Shown: piece by piece, positions 1-12,464 of the stretch
How the letters are laid out: every line of letters begins with the position of its first letter
Position numbering within the stretch: the stretch's first letter is position 1
DNA from: Haematobia irritans
Lineage: Eukaryota > Arthropoda > Insecta > Diptera > Muscidae
Direction: 5' to 3'
DNA: 64,000 nt
NCBI RefSeq assembly: GCF_050003625.1
Contig: NC_134398.1
Span: 29,233,211 to 29,297,210 of the forward strand
Program-made: the position numbers and the translations under genes
Notes under the pieces: generated by a model
Databases searched by the model: none
What the model was told of the DNA's origin: nothing
Seen by the model: the letters and a program-made list of their open reading frames with translations, nothing else

Positions 1-937
1 TTGGAAAATTTTGTCAAAAATTTTATTTCTGTAGAAAATTTTGTCAATATTTTATTTCTATAGAAAATTTCTCAAATTTTTTTTCTATAGAAAATTTTGT
101 CAAAATTTTATTTCTATAGAAAATATTGTCAAGATTGTATATCTATGGACAATTTTGTCAAAATATTATTTCTATAGAAAATTTTGTCATGATTGTATAT
201 CTACGATATAGGCAATTTTGTCAAAAAATTTATTTCTATAGAAAATTTTGCAAAAATTTTAAAAACTTCAGATAATTTTCTACAGAAATAAAATTTTTGA
301 CAACATTTTCTATAGAAATAAAATTTTTGACAAAATTTTCCGTGGAAATAAAATTTTGACAAAATTTTCTATAGAAAAAAAAATTTGAGAAAATTTTCTA
401 TAGAAATAAAATTTTTGACAAAATTGTCTATAGAAATAAAATTTTGGCAAAATTTTCCATCCATAGAAATAAAATTTTGGCAAAATTTTCCTAGACAATT
501 TTGTCAAAAATTTTATTTCGATAAAAAATTTTTTCAATTTTTTTTCTATTGAAAATTTTGTCAAAATGTTATTTCCACGGAAAATTTTGACAAAAATTTT
601 ATTTCTATAGAAAATTTTGTCAAAAATTTTTTTCTATAGAAAATTTTGTCAAAAATTTTATTTCTATAGGAAATTTTGTCGAAAATTTTATTTCTGTAGA
701 AAATTTTCTGAATTTTTTTTTCGATAGAAAATATTGTCAACATTTTATTTTTAAAGAAAAATTTTTCATAATGTTATGTCAATAGAAAATTTTCTGAAAA
801 TGTTATTTCTATTGAAAATGTTGTCAAAATTTCATTTCTATAGAAAGTCTTGTCAAAATTTTATATCTATAGAAAATTTTGTCAAAAATTTTATTTCTAT
901 AGAATATTTTGTCAAAATTTTATTTCTATAGAAAATT
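1..937. repeat. 29-bp satellite array, mixed orientation
   Basis: Tandem degenerate units of about 29 bp with core TTTCTATAGAAA and linker AATTTTGTCAAAATT. Orientation is plus from the left edge to about 265, minus from about 268 to 490 (units read GACAAAATTTTCTATAGAAA), then plus to 937. The switch marks a small inverted segment. Open frames here are low-complexity products of the repeat and not genes. Confidence 0.95.
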
Positions 938-3226
938 AATTTTAATAAATAATTTTAATTTTAGTAAATAATAATATAAAGATTTTCTATTACAATTTGT
1001 TCTAATACTAATAATATTTACTTTTTTTTCTATTTTCAGGTAAACATTTTATTAGACACCATAAAAGTGTTACGGAAGGTAGGGATAATTATTTTGTATT
1101 TAGCAAAAGAGACAACTTTAAAAACATTTGCAAACATTTCCTCTCAAACTACACAGGAAATGTTTTTAATTCGATTTTTTATAGCTCGCTGTTTTCATAT
1201 TTTAAATGGGCGATTTTTTCAAATATGATAAAAAGAGAGTAGAATTTAATAAAATGATACAAATTATTTAAATTTGGTCAAAAAAAAGCTAAATCCTTTT
1301 CAGAAAAATATAACTTTTTGAAAATATTTTTGGTTAAAAAATTCAGACAAGCAATGCATTAAAAATTATAAAAATTATTTATTTGGCAAAATATCACCAA
1401 ATTTTTTTAATTCACATCCAAAACACTGATTTCGGTTCGCATCTTAAGAAGTGATGCAAATTCAGTGCAAAGGCTATTGAAATGGTGGACATTCGTCATA
1501 TGACAAGACCACGTTAAATTTATCGCTTTTGTGCGAATTCTGCACCACTTCTGGATCCAAAAAGTTTCACTACATTTTTGGCTACGCTTTTTTTTACTGG
1601 GAAGTATCAAAAACGCTATGTAACGTCTTAATAGACCTGTTTTCGTTTAGTACTGGATGTAACATTTGTATGAGTTGGCCACAATATCTGAGTCTCATTA
1701 ATGCAAAAATGTATACAAAATGCTATCATCTATCTGTTAGTGCTCTGGGTTTAACTCGCGCTCTCGCTATCAATGCTTTCTCAATGACTCTCAAACTTAG
1801 TACCCCATGGCAGTGTAACAAGAAACATATAAACATGACAACACACATACACTAGAACCAAACAGCTAATCAAACTGAAACAACACCAACAACAACATCA
1901 ATGGGTTTTAAAAGACGAAAATATCTCTACTAAAACTACATCATTTATTGTAATTAATTTAATTTAAAATAAACAATTCAATTTAACATAATTTTAATTT
2001 ACAATAAAACCTGAAACATATAGCTGATCATAACTATTAGCTATAGGCTATGTCATTAAATTGATTCTCTTCTCTTTTAATTGAAATCGACAACACTGCC
2101 ATCATCTGTAGCAATAACAACGACCTCGAGTAATGAGTCTTGTAAACTCTTATCTGTGACAATCGCCGTCGTCGTCGACTTCAGTACTTTGCCGATAAGA
2201 AGGCACACAATAGGTAGTCGTTTATTTGGGTTTTATTGGCTGTAAACGATTTATCAACACGAATATTATTTATAAATTATTGTTTGAACATATGTTAGCT
2301 GATTTATCAAAATATTGTTTTTTTATTTATCGCATATCGGCCAATAGCTTGAGGAAATAAACGAATAAATAACATTTACAAGAATTTTTACAGGTCAATG
2401 AATTTAGCTATGAAGTTTAGTCTAGAATTTAATTGCAATAATTTTAATTTATAATAAAAATAAATTTTAAATTAATTTATTTTTAGATATAAAATTTAAA
2501 CTTGAATTTAATTACAATAATTTAACTATTTAGAATAAAAATAAATTTTAAATTAATTTATTTTTGCTAGTGAGTCATAATTTTATGTAGTTTTTTTAGG
2601 GAGACTTTCTTGTTTATCGTTTTACATTTACAGATTATTAATCGTTTCTGAAAATTCTTTTGTTGCCTTTTGTTCATTTTTTTTCTACACATCATATTCT
2701 TATTGATGTTGGTCTTTTGAACATTCATTTTATTGATTCATTCGAAAAGTTGTATTATTGACTTTGTGCTTGAATGTTCGTCATTGTTGTCACAAGACCG
2801 AACAAAGTAGAAAAGAAGGCTTCCTTCTTCTTGTTTCAAGTGTAAATTCAATTTTGAAATAATTGTTGAGAAAAATTGAGGTCAGTTAAATAAATAAATG
2901 AGCAAGTAAATACTTGAGGTATTGGTGATATACACGCCTAAAAATAAGTATTTTTCATGTTGCTTTTATTTATTTTATTTTATTATATTATTTATTTGTT
3001 TTTTTTCCATTCAAAATGGAACAATGTGAATATATGTCATTTTATGAAACTGTATGTGTATAGTATGGATAATGTATAATGTGTTGTATATATATAGCAT
3101 ATTCCATGAGCAAAATCTAAATTCTCATATAGAATTTTTAACATAAGTTTTGAATATTCAAAATGAAATCTGCTTTACAAACTGGAATAGATAACTAAAA
3201 ATAATTCTCCCAAGAATAAACTATTA
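938..3226. other. Gene-free AT-rich stretch
   Basis: No recognisable gene. About 1400-1860 and 2080-2220 are less AT-rich. The second contains CAA/GTC-type simple runs (about 2165-2180). A 108-codon plus-strand frame (1529-1855) overlaps a minus-strand frame (1407-1610). Neither shows a recognisable domain. A CAG/GTAAAC splice-like site lies at 1039/1040 (separate entry). The rest is A/T-rich spacer. Confidence 0.6.
1021..1046 (+). promoter_or_regulatory. Candidate recursive (ratchet) splice site
   Basis: A T-rich tract ends in TTTTCAG and is followed immediately by GTAAAC, so a 3' splice site abuts a 5' splice site at 1039/1040. Zero-length exons of this form (pyrimidine tract, CAG then GTAAGT) are known from long introns of Drosophila genes. 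The match is good at the acceptor side and imperfect at the donor (GTAAAC). Chance occurrence is plausible in T-rich DNA. Confidence 0.25.
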
Positions 3227-3325
3227 TGTATCGGAAAGACAATTTTCGATAGAAAGATACGCCCTTGGAATTCTTTGCTATCTGGCATACAAATTTTAAG
3301 CAATGCTAAAATCTTTAAAAAATAA
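3227..3325 (+). pseudogene. Non-LTR retrotransposon ORF2 C-terminus, copy A
   Basis: An open segment of 32 codons ends in a stop at 3323-3325 and encodes KIRPWNSLLSGIQ followed by LSNAKIFKK. The pattern R-x-W-N-S-L-(L/P)-x-x-I followed by a short helix and FK(K) is typical of the extreme C-terminus of reverse-transcriptase proteins of CR1/Jockey-type LINEs. Everything upstream is missing, so this is a 5'-truncated relic. Copy B at 4451-4549 encodes almost the same peptide. Assignment rests on the motif alone. Confidence 0.5.
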
Positions 3326-3830
3326 ATTTTCCTAGTTTTTATTTATTTCCTTGAATTAATAATAATAAGATTCCTTTTGATCCTATCTACTATATTACAT
3401 TATTAATACTATTAAATTATACCCCACTTTTTTTCATTGAATCACCAGATTGCTACTGTTCCTATCTACTATACCCCAAAATTATTGGATTATGCCGTAC
3501 CTGTATTCGATTATTTTATATAAATATAAACTAGTGTTGCACTATTTTAAACATACTAATAACTATATAATTAAATAATTAATAAGAATAATAAATTTAT
3601 TAATTGATTAATGAGATTCCTACTGTTCCTATCTACTATATAGCGAATCCAAGTTTGGGGAAAACTGCTTTTGAGTTGAAGAAATTTTTATTCGAATTTA
3701 CTAGACATTAATTTAGACATACAGAATGGATTTTGAATAATGTCATGTACTTAGGGGGTCCACGGGTGCCACTTGAGCCAAAAATAATCTAAAAAAAATG
3801 TGGGGAAAATTATATCAAGTCAAAAAATTT
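3227..3830 (+). mobile_element. 5'-truncated LINE 3' end, copy A
   Basis: The ORF2 C-terminal relic is followed by about 480 bp of AT-rich sequence, presumably 3' UTR. It contains several copies of the motif GATTCCTACTGTTCC followed by TATCTACTATA (near 3371, 3448 and 3612). The segment ends with GTGCCACTTGAG, then AAAATAATCTA (3766-3791) and a short AT-rich joint before the 29-bp array begins. The same segment recurs at 4447-5043. Confidence 0.55.
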
Positions 3831-3837
3831 TATTTTT

Positions 3838-4446
3838 TAAAATTGTATTTCTGTAGAAAATTTTGTCAAAATGTTATTTCTATAGAAAAATTTTGTCAAA
3901 ATTTTATTTCTATAGAAAATTTTGCAACACTTTATTTCTTAGGAAATTTTTATAAAATATTTATTTCTATAGAAACTGTTGTCAAAATTTTATTTCCATA
4001 GAAAATTTTGTCAACATTTGATTTCTTTAGAAAATTTTGTTAAAATTTTATTTTTACAGAAAGTTTTGGCAAAATTTTATTTTAAAAAAAATGTCAAAAT
4101 TTTATTTAAAAAAAAATGTAAAAATTTTATTTAAAAAAATGTCAACATTTTATTTCTATAGAACATTTTGTCAATTTTTTTTCTATAAAAAATGTTGTAA
4201 GAATTTTATTTCTATAGATACATTTATCAACATTTTGTTTCTATAGAAAATTCTGTCAACATTTTATTTCTGTAGAAAATTTAATCAACATTTTATTTTT
4301 TAGGAAAATTTTATAAAAAATTTATTTCTATAGAAACTGTTGTCAAAAGTTTATTTCCATAGAAAATTTTGTCAACATTTTATTTCTTTAGAAAATTTTG
4401 GCAAAATTTTATTAACAAAACAAAAATTAAAATTTTATTTCTTTAG
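3838..4446 (+). repeat. 29-bp satellite array
   Basis: Plus-orientation 29-bp units between the two copies of the LINE 3' segment. Several units have lost the palindromic core and carry poly(A) instead (4080-4145). Frames of 67-69 codons here are repeat-derived. Confidence 0.93.
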
Positions 4447-5043
4447 AGTATGTATCGGAAAGACAATTTTCGATAAAAAGATACGTCCTTGGAATTCTTT
4501 GCTATCTGGGATACAAACTTTAAGCAATGCTAAAATCTTTAAAAAATAAATGTTCATAGTTTTTATTTATTTCCTTGTATTATATATGATTCCTTTTGAC
4601 CCTACCTACTATATTCCATTATTAATAATATTAGATTATACCCTACTTTTTTATTGAATCACCAGATTCCTACTGTTCCTATCTACTATACTCCAAAATT
4701 ATTGGATTATGCCGTATATTAATTCGATTATATTATACAAATATAACCTAGTGTTGCCCTAGTTTAAACACACTAATAATTATATAATTAAATAAATAAA
4801 TAAGAATAATAAATTTATTAATTGATTAATGAGATTCCTACGGTTCCTATCTACTATATTCCGAATCCAATTTTGGTGAAAACTGCTTTTGTGTTGGAGA
4901 AATGTTTATTCGAATTTACTATACATTAATTTAGACATACAGAATGGATTTTGAATAATGTCATGTATTTAGGGGGTCCACGGGTGCCTCTTAAGCCAAA
5001 AATAATCTAAGAAAAATGTGGGGAAAATTATATCAAACCAAAA
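4447..5043 (+). mobile_element. 5'-truncated LINE 3' end, copy B
   Basis: Near-identical repeat of 3227-3830, offset about 1.22 kb. It has the same C-terminal peptide (4451-4549, stop included), the same GATTCCTAC motif series, the same joint motif (about 4984-5009) and then 29-bp units. A duplication of element plus array explains this better than two independent insertions. Confidence 0.6.
4451..4549 (+). pseudogene. Non-LTR retrotransposon ORF2 C-terminus, copy B
   Basis: Encodes KKIRPWNSLLSGIQTLSNAK then IFKK and stop. It differs from copy A by few substitutions. No upstream reverse-transcriptase motifs are present; the frame runs back into satellite. Confidence 0.5.
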
Positions 5044-7662
5044 AATTTTGCAAAATTGTATTTCTGTAGAAAAATTTTTCAAAATTTTATTTCTATAGAA
5101 AATTTTGTCAAAATTTTATTTCTAATGAAAATTTTGTCAAAATTTTTTTTCTACAGATATTTTTGTCAAAATTTTATTTCTATAGAAAATTTTGTCAAAA
5201 TTTTATTTCTATAGAAAATTTTGTCAAAATTTTATCTCTAAAGAAAATGTTGACAAAATTTTATTTCCATAAAAAAATTTTTCAAAATTTTATTTCTATA
5301 GATAACTTTGTCAAACTTTTATTTCTATAGAAAATTTTGTCACAATTTTATTTTATAGAAAATTTTGTCAAAATTTTGTCTCTATAGAAAATTTTGTCAA
5401 AATTTTATCTCTATAGAAAATGTTGACAAAATTTTATTTCTATAGAAAATTTTGTCAAAATTTTATTTCTAATGAAAATTTTGTCAAAATTTTTTTTCTA
5501 CAGATAATTTTGTCAAAATTTTATCTCTATAGAAAATTTTGTCAAAATTTTATTTCTATAGAAAATTTTGTCAAAATTTTATTCCTATAGAAAATTTTGT
5601 CAAAATTTTATTTCTATAGAAAATGTTGTCACAATTTCATTTTTATAGAAGAATTTGTCAAAATTTTATCTCTATAGAAAATTTTGTCAAAATTTTATCT
5701 ATATAGAAAATGTTGACAAAATTTTATTTCCATAAAAAATTTTTTCAAAATTTTATTTCTATAGAAAATTTTGTCAAAATTTTATCTCTATAGAAAATTT
5801 TGTCAAAATTTTATTTCTATAGAAAATTTTGTCAAAATTTTATTCCTATAGAAAATTTTGTCAACATTTTATTTCTATAGAAAATCTTGTCAAAATTTTA
5901 TTTTTATAGAAGAATTTGTCAAAATGTTATTTCTATAGAATTTTTTTTCAAAATTTTATTTCTTTAGAAAATTTTGTTAAAATTTTATTTCTATAGAAAA
6001 TTTTGTCAAAATTTTATTTTTTAGAAAATTATGTTAACATATTATTCCTATAGAAAATTTTGTTAAAATTTTATTTTTATAGAAAATTTTGTCAAAATTT
6101 TATTTCTATAGAAAATTTTGTCAACATTTTATTTCTATAGAATATTTTGTCAAAATTTTATTTTTATAGAAAATTTTGGCAAAATTTTATTTAAAAAAAA
6201 AATGTCCAAATTTTATTTCTTTAGAAAATGTAAGAATTTTATTTATATTATTTTTTATTTATACATTTATCAAAATTTTATTTCTATAGAAAATTCTGTC
6301 AAAATTTTATTTTTATTATCTTTCGAAAATATTGTAAAAAGTCTTTATATAGAAAATTTTGTAAAATTTTATTTCTATAGAAAATTTAGTCAAAATTTTA
6401 CTTCTATAGAAAATTTAGTCAAAATTTTACTTCTATAGAAAATTTTGTCAAAATTGTATTTCTATAGAAAGTTTTGTCAAAATTTTATTTTTATAGAAGC
6501 CTTTGTAAAAATTTTATTGCTATAGAAAATTTGGCCAAAATTTTATTTCTATAGAAAATTTTTTCAATATGTTTATTCTATAGAAAAATTTTTTTTAAAT
6601 TTTATTTCTATAGAAAATTTTGTCAAAATTTTATTTCTATAGAAAATTTTGTCAAAATTTTATTGTTATAGAAATGTTTTGCAAAATTTTATTCTAGAAT
6701 TTTTTTTAAAATTTTTTTTTTAGAAAATTTTGTCAAAATTTTATTTCTATAGAAAATTTTGTCAAAATATTATTTCTACAGAAAATTCTGTCAAAATTTA
6801 TTTCTACAGAAAATTTTGTCAAAATTTTATTTCTATAGAAAATTTAGTCAAAATTTTATTTCTATAGAAAATTTTGTCAAAATTTCATTTCTATAGAAAA
6901 TTTTGTCAAAATTGTATTTCTATAGAAAATTTTGTCAAAATTGTATTTCTATAGAAAATTTTGTCAAAATTTTATTTCTATAGATAACTTTGTCAAAATT
7001 TTATTTCTATAGAAAATTTTGTCAAAATTTTGTCTCTATAGAAAATTTTGTCAAAATTTTATCTCTATAGAAAATGTTGACAAAATTTTATTTCTATAGA
7101 ACATTTTGTCAAAATTTTATTTCTTTAGAAAATTTTCTCAAAATTTTATTTCTATAGAAAATTTTGTCAAAATTTCATTTCTATAGAAAATTTTGTCAAA
7201 ATTGTATTTCTATAGAAAATTTTGTCAAAATTTTATTTCTTTAGAAAATTTTCTCAAAATTTTGTTTCTATAGAAAATTTTGTCAAAATTTTATTTCTAT
7301 AGAAAACTTTGTCAAAATTTTATTTCTATAGAAAATTTTGTCAAAATTTTATTTGAATAGAAAATTTAAAAAAAATGTATTTCTTTAGAAAATGTAAGAA
7401 TTTTATTTCTATACAAAAATTTATCAAAATTTTATTTCTATAGAAAATTTTGTCTAAAATTTATTTCTATAGAAAATTTTCTCAAAATTTTATTTCTATA
7501 GAAATTTTTTTCAAAATTTTATTGCTATAGAAAATTTTGTCAAAATTTTATTTCTATAGAAAATTTTCTCAAAATTTTGTTTCTATAGAATATTTTGTCA
7601 AAATTTTGTTTCTATAGAAAATTTTGTCAAAATTTTCTTTCTATATAGAATTTTGTCATTTT
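5044..7662 (+). repeat. 29-bp satellite array, 2.6 kb
   Basis: Long, well-conserved plus-orientation block. Variant units recur as groups, for example the TCTAATGAAAATTTTG variant followed by TTTCTACAGATA at about 5131 and 5467, and the GTCTCTATAG variant at about 5379 and 7030. This shows higher-order amplification of multi-unit blocks. Reading frames of up to 106 codons are artefacts. Confidence 0.95.
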
Positions 7663-9028
7663 ATAGCCTACCCTTTAAGTCACCAAGATTTGACTCTAGC
7701 CACCAAAGTTATTTCGCTCTCACTTCATTGCTTCATTTAGCGGCTTGATTTATATCATAAACCGTTTTATTCTGGTAAAATGCCTTTTAACACCAATGGC
7801 TATTCGGTAGTTTTCTTAAGAGCAAGAAAACTTCCAAACCAAACTCCAAAGATTCAAAAAGTCATAATTCTTGCCTTGTTTTTTTTGCAAAGAATACCAT
7901 TTCCTCAATGTCTATGGATGTCAGTTAAGCACGTTCATAAATTTCCAACTGTATACGAATCGTCTCTTGAATTAAAACTCAGTAATCTTGGTGCCGTTTT
8001 TTTATTCTTTGTAGATATACCCCACCTTTTCCCTTCCCCCATACATTCGAATCGAATGAACTTCTTGCTGTTTCCAGTCTTCTTCGATATTATCTGAAAC
8101 CAAGCTGTTCTGTGTTTATTTTTCAACTTGGCCAAGACTTCGTCTTCTTCTATTACAAAATTTTATTTCTTGCTTCGAAAAGCAAAATTAACCGGTTTTT
8201 TGTAGGAAAAAAACACAAAAATAAAAAGAACGCCAAGTTGTTTAGCGGATAATTTACCTGTGCTGTATAACTCTCTGGTTTATTCTTTGAATCACGTTTT
8301 CAAGTCACAGTTGGATCGATCTTGTAGGTTCTCTTGTTTAGTGGTTTTTGTTTGGTTTACTTTTTGTAGAATTTTTTATTTTAGTTTTTTTTTTTAATGA
8401 ATACATTTTTTTTGTATTCTCTTCAAAAAACAAAAAAATGTTCGTTGTTTTTTTTTTAGGTTTTTGTAATCTTTTCAACAGCCAAATTAATGTTGCGTAA
8501 TTTTCTTTAGAATTATTTTGGAGTTCTTGTTTCTTATGGTCATAAAAATTCTTGATATCTACTTTGTCATTCTAACAAATGAGCATAAAACATGTTTGGT
8601 TTATCTTTAAATTATGTTTAGTTTGTTGTGATTTAAAAAAAAAAAAATTTTGTTTCAAGATTTTCTTAAAATAGATAAGATATTGCACAAAAATACTTGA
8701 TGATTAAATTGAGAGACAAAAATGAACAAAAAAAAAAATAAAATAGCAAATTTTTTTAAAGAAATAAATAGCAATCATTAAACTTGAATAATATTAATTA
8801 AATAGACCATAGGAATTTTTATTAACAAAAAACTAAATTTTTTTAGTATTTTATTTTTGAAATATCGAAATGACCTTGTAATAGGATAAAAGCTCTTATG
8901 TAGTCAAATTTCGATATAATAAAAATAAAGAAAAAATAAACTGCATATTACAATGAAATTATAAATAACAAATACAAATAAAACACCTAGTATTTTATTT
9001 ATTTATGTTTTTAATATTAAAATAAAAA
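7663..9028. other. Gene-free stretch between arrays
   Basis: Non-repetitive AT-rich DNA. Two opposed frames (7780-8097 plus, 105 codons; 7935-8135 minus, 66 codons) overlap, and neither shows a recognisable domain. Poly(A) and poly(T) runs are frequent (8385-8460, 8637-8650, 8720-8740). I see no splice-consistent gene model. Confidence 0.55.
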
Positions 9029-11806
9029 TGTTGTCAAAATTTTGTTTCATTAGCTAATTTTGTGAAAATTTTATTTCTATAGAAAATTTTGTCAAAATTT
9101 TATTTCTATAGAAAATTTCTAAAAATTCTATTTCTAAAGAAAATATTTTAAAAATTTTATTTATAAAGAAAAATTTGTTAAAATTGTATTTCTATAGAAA
9201 ATTTTGTCAACATTTTATTTCTATAAAAAGTTTTATCAACTTTTTATTTCTATAGAAAATATTGTCAAAATTTTATTTCTATAGAAAATTTTGACAAAAT
9301 TTTACTTCTATAGAAAATTGTTCAAAAATTCATTTCTATAAAACATTATATCAAAATATTATTTCTATAGAAAATTTTGTTTAAAATTTTATTTCGAAAG
9401 AAAATTTTGTCAAAATTTTATTTCGAAAGAACATTTTGTCAAAATTTTATTTCTAAAGAAAATTTTGTCACAATTTTATCTCTAAAGAAAATTTTGTCAA
9501 AATTTTATTTCTAAAGGAACTATTGTCAAAATGTTGTTATCTAAAGAAAATTTTGTCAAAATTTTATTTCCAAAGGAAATTTTGTCAGAATTTTATTATC
9601 CAAAGAAAATTTTGTCAAAATTTTATTTCTATAGAAAATTTTGTCAAAATTTCATTTCTATAGAAAATTTCTAAAAATTCTATTTCTAAAGAAAATATTC
9701 TAAAAATTTTATTTCTAAAGAAAATTTTGTTAAAATTGTATTTCTATATAAAATTTTGTCAGCATTTTATTTCTATAGAAAATTTCTAAAAATTCTATTT
9801 CTAAAGAAAATATCCTAAAAATTTTATTTCTATAGAAAATTTTGTCAAAATTTTATTTATATAGAAAATTTTGTCAAAATTTAATTTTTATAGAAAATTT
9901 TGTCAAAATTTCATTTCTATAGAACATTATGTCAAAATATTATTTCTATAGAAAATTTTGTTAAATTTATTTTTATAGAAAATTTTGTCAAAATTTTATT
10001 TCTAAAGAAAATTGTGTCTAAAATTTTATTTCCATAGAAAATTTTGTTTAAAATTTTATTTCTAAAGAAAATTTTGTCAAAATTTTATTTCGAAAGAAAA
10101 TTTTGTCAAAATTTTATTTCTAAAGAAAATTTTGTCAAAATTTTATTTCTAAAGGAAATTTTGTTTTCTAAAGAAAATTTTGTCAACATTTCATTTCTAT
10201 AGAACACTATGTCAAAATATTATTTCTATAGAAAATTTTGTTAAATTTGATTTTTATAGATAATTTTGTCAAAACTTTATTGCTATAGATAATTTTGTCA
10301 AAACTTTATTTCTACAGAAAATTTTGTCAAATTTTTTTTTCTATCGTAGATTTTGTTAAAATTTTATTTCTACAGAAAATTTTGTCAAGATTTTATTTTT
10401 ATAGAAAATTTTATTAAAATTTTATTTCTATAGAAAATATTTTGTTTTGTTTTTTAAAGAAAATTTTGTGAAAATTTTATTTCTAAAGAAAATTTTGTCA
10501 AAATTTCATTTCTATAGAACATTATGTCAAAATATTATTTCTATAGAAAATTTTGTTAAATTTTATTTTTATAGAAAATTTTGTCAAAATTTCATTTCTA
10601 TAGAAAATTTTGACAAAATTTTATTTCTATAGAAAATTGTGTCCAACATTTTATTTCTATAGAAAATTTTGTTCAAAATTTTATTTCTAAAGAAAATTTT
10701 ACCAAAATTGTATTTCAAAGGAAAATTTTGTCAAAATTTTATTTCTAAGGAAATTTTGTCAAAATTTTATTTCTATAGAAAATTTTGTTAAAGTTTATTT
10801 TTATAGACAATTTTGTCAAAATTTAATTTCTATAGAAACTTTTGTTAAAATTTTATTTCTATAGATAATTTTGTCAAAAATTCATTTCTATGGAAAATTT
10901 TGACAAAATTTTATTTCTATAGAAAATTGTGTCCAACATTTTATTTCTATAGAAAATTTTGTTTAAAATTTTATTTCTAAAGAAAATTTTGTCAAAATTT
11001 TATTTCGAAAGAAAATGTTGTCAAAATTGTATTTCGAAAGAAAATTTTGTCAAAATTTTATTTCTAAAGAAAATTTTGCTAAAATTTTATTTCAAAGGAA
11101 AATTTTGCTAAAATTTTATTTCAAAGGAAAATTTTGTCAAAATTTTATTTATCGTAGATTTGGTCAAAATTTTATCTCTACAGAAAATTTTGTCAAGATT
11201 TTATTTTTATAGAAAATTTTATTAAAATTTTATTTCTATAGAAAATATTGTCTAAAATTTTATTAAAATTTTATTTCTAAAGAAAATTTTCTAAAAATTT
11301 TATTTCTAAAGAAAATTTTCTATAAATTTTATGTCTAAAGAAAATTTTCTATAAATTTTATGTCTAAAGAAAATTTTGTTAAAATTGTATTTCTATACAA
11401 AATTTTTGCAAAATTTTTACAAAATTTTATTTCAATAGAAAATTTTGTAAAAATTTTATTTCTATATGAAATTTTGTCAAAAAAATTATTTCTATAGAAA
11501 ACTTTTTTAAAATTTTATTTCTCTAGCAAATTTTGTCATAATTTTATTTCTATAGAAAATTTTGTCAAAATTTTGTTTCTATAGAAATTTTGTCAAAATT
11601 TTATTTCTATAAAAAATTTTGTCAAAATGTTATTTCTATAAAAGAATTTATCAAGATTTTATTTCTTTCGAAAAATTTGTCCAAATTTTATTATTATAGA
11701 AATTTTTTTCCATATTTCATTTCTATAGAAAATTTTGTTAAAATTTTATTTCTATAGAAAATGTTTAATTAAAATTTTATTTTTATAGACAATTTTGTCT
11801 ATATTT
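9029..11806 (+). repeat. 29-bp satellite array with TCTAAAG variant
   Basis: Plus-orientation array in which many units read TTTCTAAAGAAA, so the palindromic core is broken, or TTTCGAAAGAAA. A multi-unit block containing TCTATAGAACATTATGTC and then ATATTATTTC recurs near 9320, 9905, 10190 and 10500. This indicates local higher-order duplication. Confidence 0.94.
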
Positions 11807-12164
11807 CATTTCTATGATTAGGTTAGGTGACAGCCCGATGTATCAGTCTCACTTAGACTATTCAGTCCATTGTGATACCACATTGGTGAACTTCTCTCTT
11901 ATCACTGAGTACTGCCCGATTCCATGTTAAGCTCAATGACAAGGGACCTCCTTTTTATAGCCGAGTCCGAACGGCGTTCCACATTGCAGTGAAACCACTT
12001 AGAGAAGCCTTGAAACACTCAGAAATGTCACCAGCATTACTGAGTTGGGATAATCCACCGCTGAAAAACTTTTTGGTGTTCGGTCAAAGGAGGAATCGAA
12101 CCCGCCCTTGTGTATGCAAGGCGGGCATGCTTACCATTGCATCACGGTGGCTCTCCATTTCTAT
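11807..12164 (-). mobile_element. tRNA-derived SINE with 9-bp target duplication
   Basis: Read on the minus strand, the element starts with a tRNA-like head that has an A-box-like TGATGCAATGGTAAGC and a B box GGTTCGATTCC (about 12092-12104). A tRNA-unrelated body follows, with CGGCTATAAAAAGGAGG, and it ends in a CACCTAACCTAATC tail. The insert (11816-12155) is flanked by the direct repeat CATTTCTAT at 11807-11815 and 12156-12164, taken from the 29-bp unit. An RNA polymerase III promoter, LINE-mobilised retroposon is the expected biology. The family is shared with 16566-17051 and 46405-46632. Confidence 0.85.
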
Positions 12165-12464
12165 AGAAAATTGTCTAAGAATGTTATTTCTATAGAAAAT
12201 TTTGTAAACATTTTATTTTTATAGAAAATTTTGTAAAAATTTTATTTCTGTAGAAAATTTTGTCAAAATTTTATTTCTATAGAAAATGTTGTCCAAAATT
12301 TTATTTCTAAAGAAAATTTTGTCAAAATTTTATTTCTATAGAAAATTTTGTCAAATTTTGATTTCTGTAGAAAATTTTATTAAAATTTTATTTCTATAGA
12401 AAATTTTGTCAAAATTTAATTTTTAAAGAAAATTTTGTCAAAATTTTATTTCTATACCTTCTCT
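12165..12464 (+). repeat. 29-bp satellite array
   Basis: Resumes directly after the SINE target duplication in the same phase and orientation as before 11806. The SINE therefore split a pre-existing array. Confidence 0.93.

Noticed and set aside
310..743. Overlapping minus-strand open frames of 60-84 codons rich in F, K and I
   Set aside because: Direct translation of 29-bp satellite units; the same peptide series appears in every array.
1407..1855. 108-codon plus frame and 67-codon minus frame
   Set aside because: No recognisable family or splice context. They overlap on opposite strands, and the segment may be another dispersed repeat.
1..7662. CRISPR array (29-bp regular repeats)
   Set aside because: Units abut with no unique spacers, are degenerate, and lie in a fly genome among eukaryotic transposons.
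12092..12155. tRNA-like cloverleaf with B box GGTTCGATTCC
   Set aside because: Not a tRNA gene: it is the head of a SINE with body, tail and target duplications. The same applies at 16730 and 46405.
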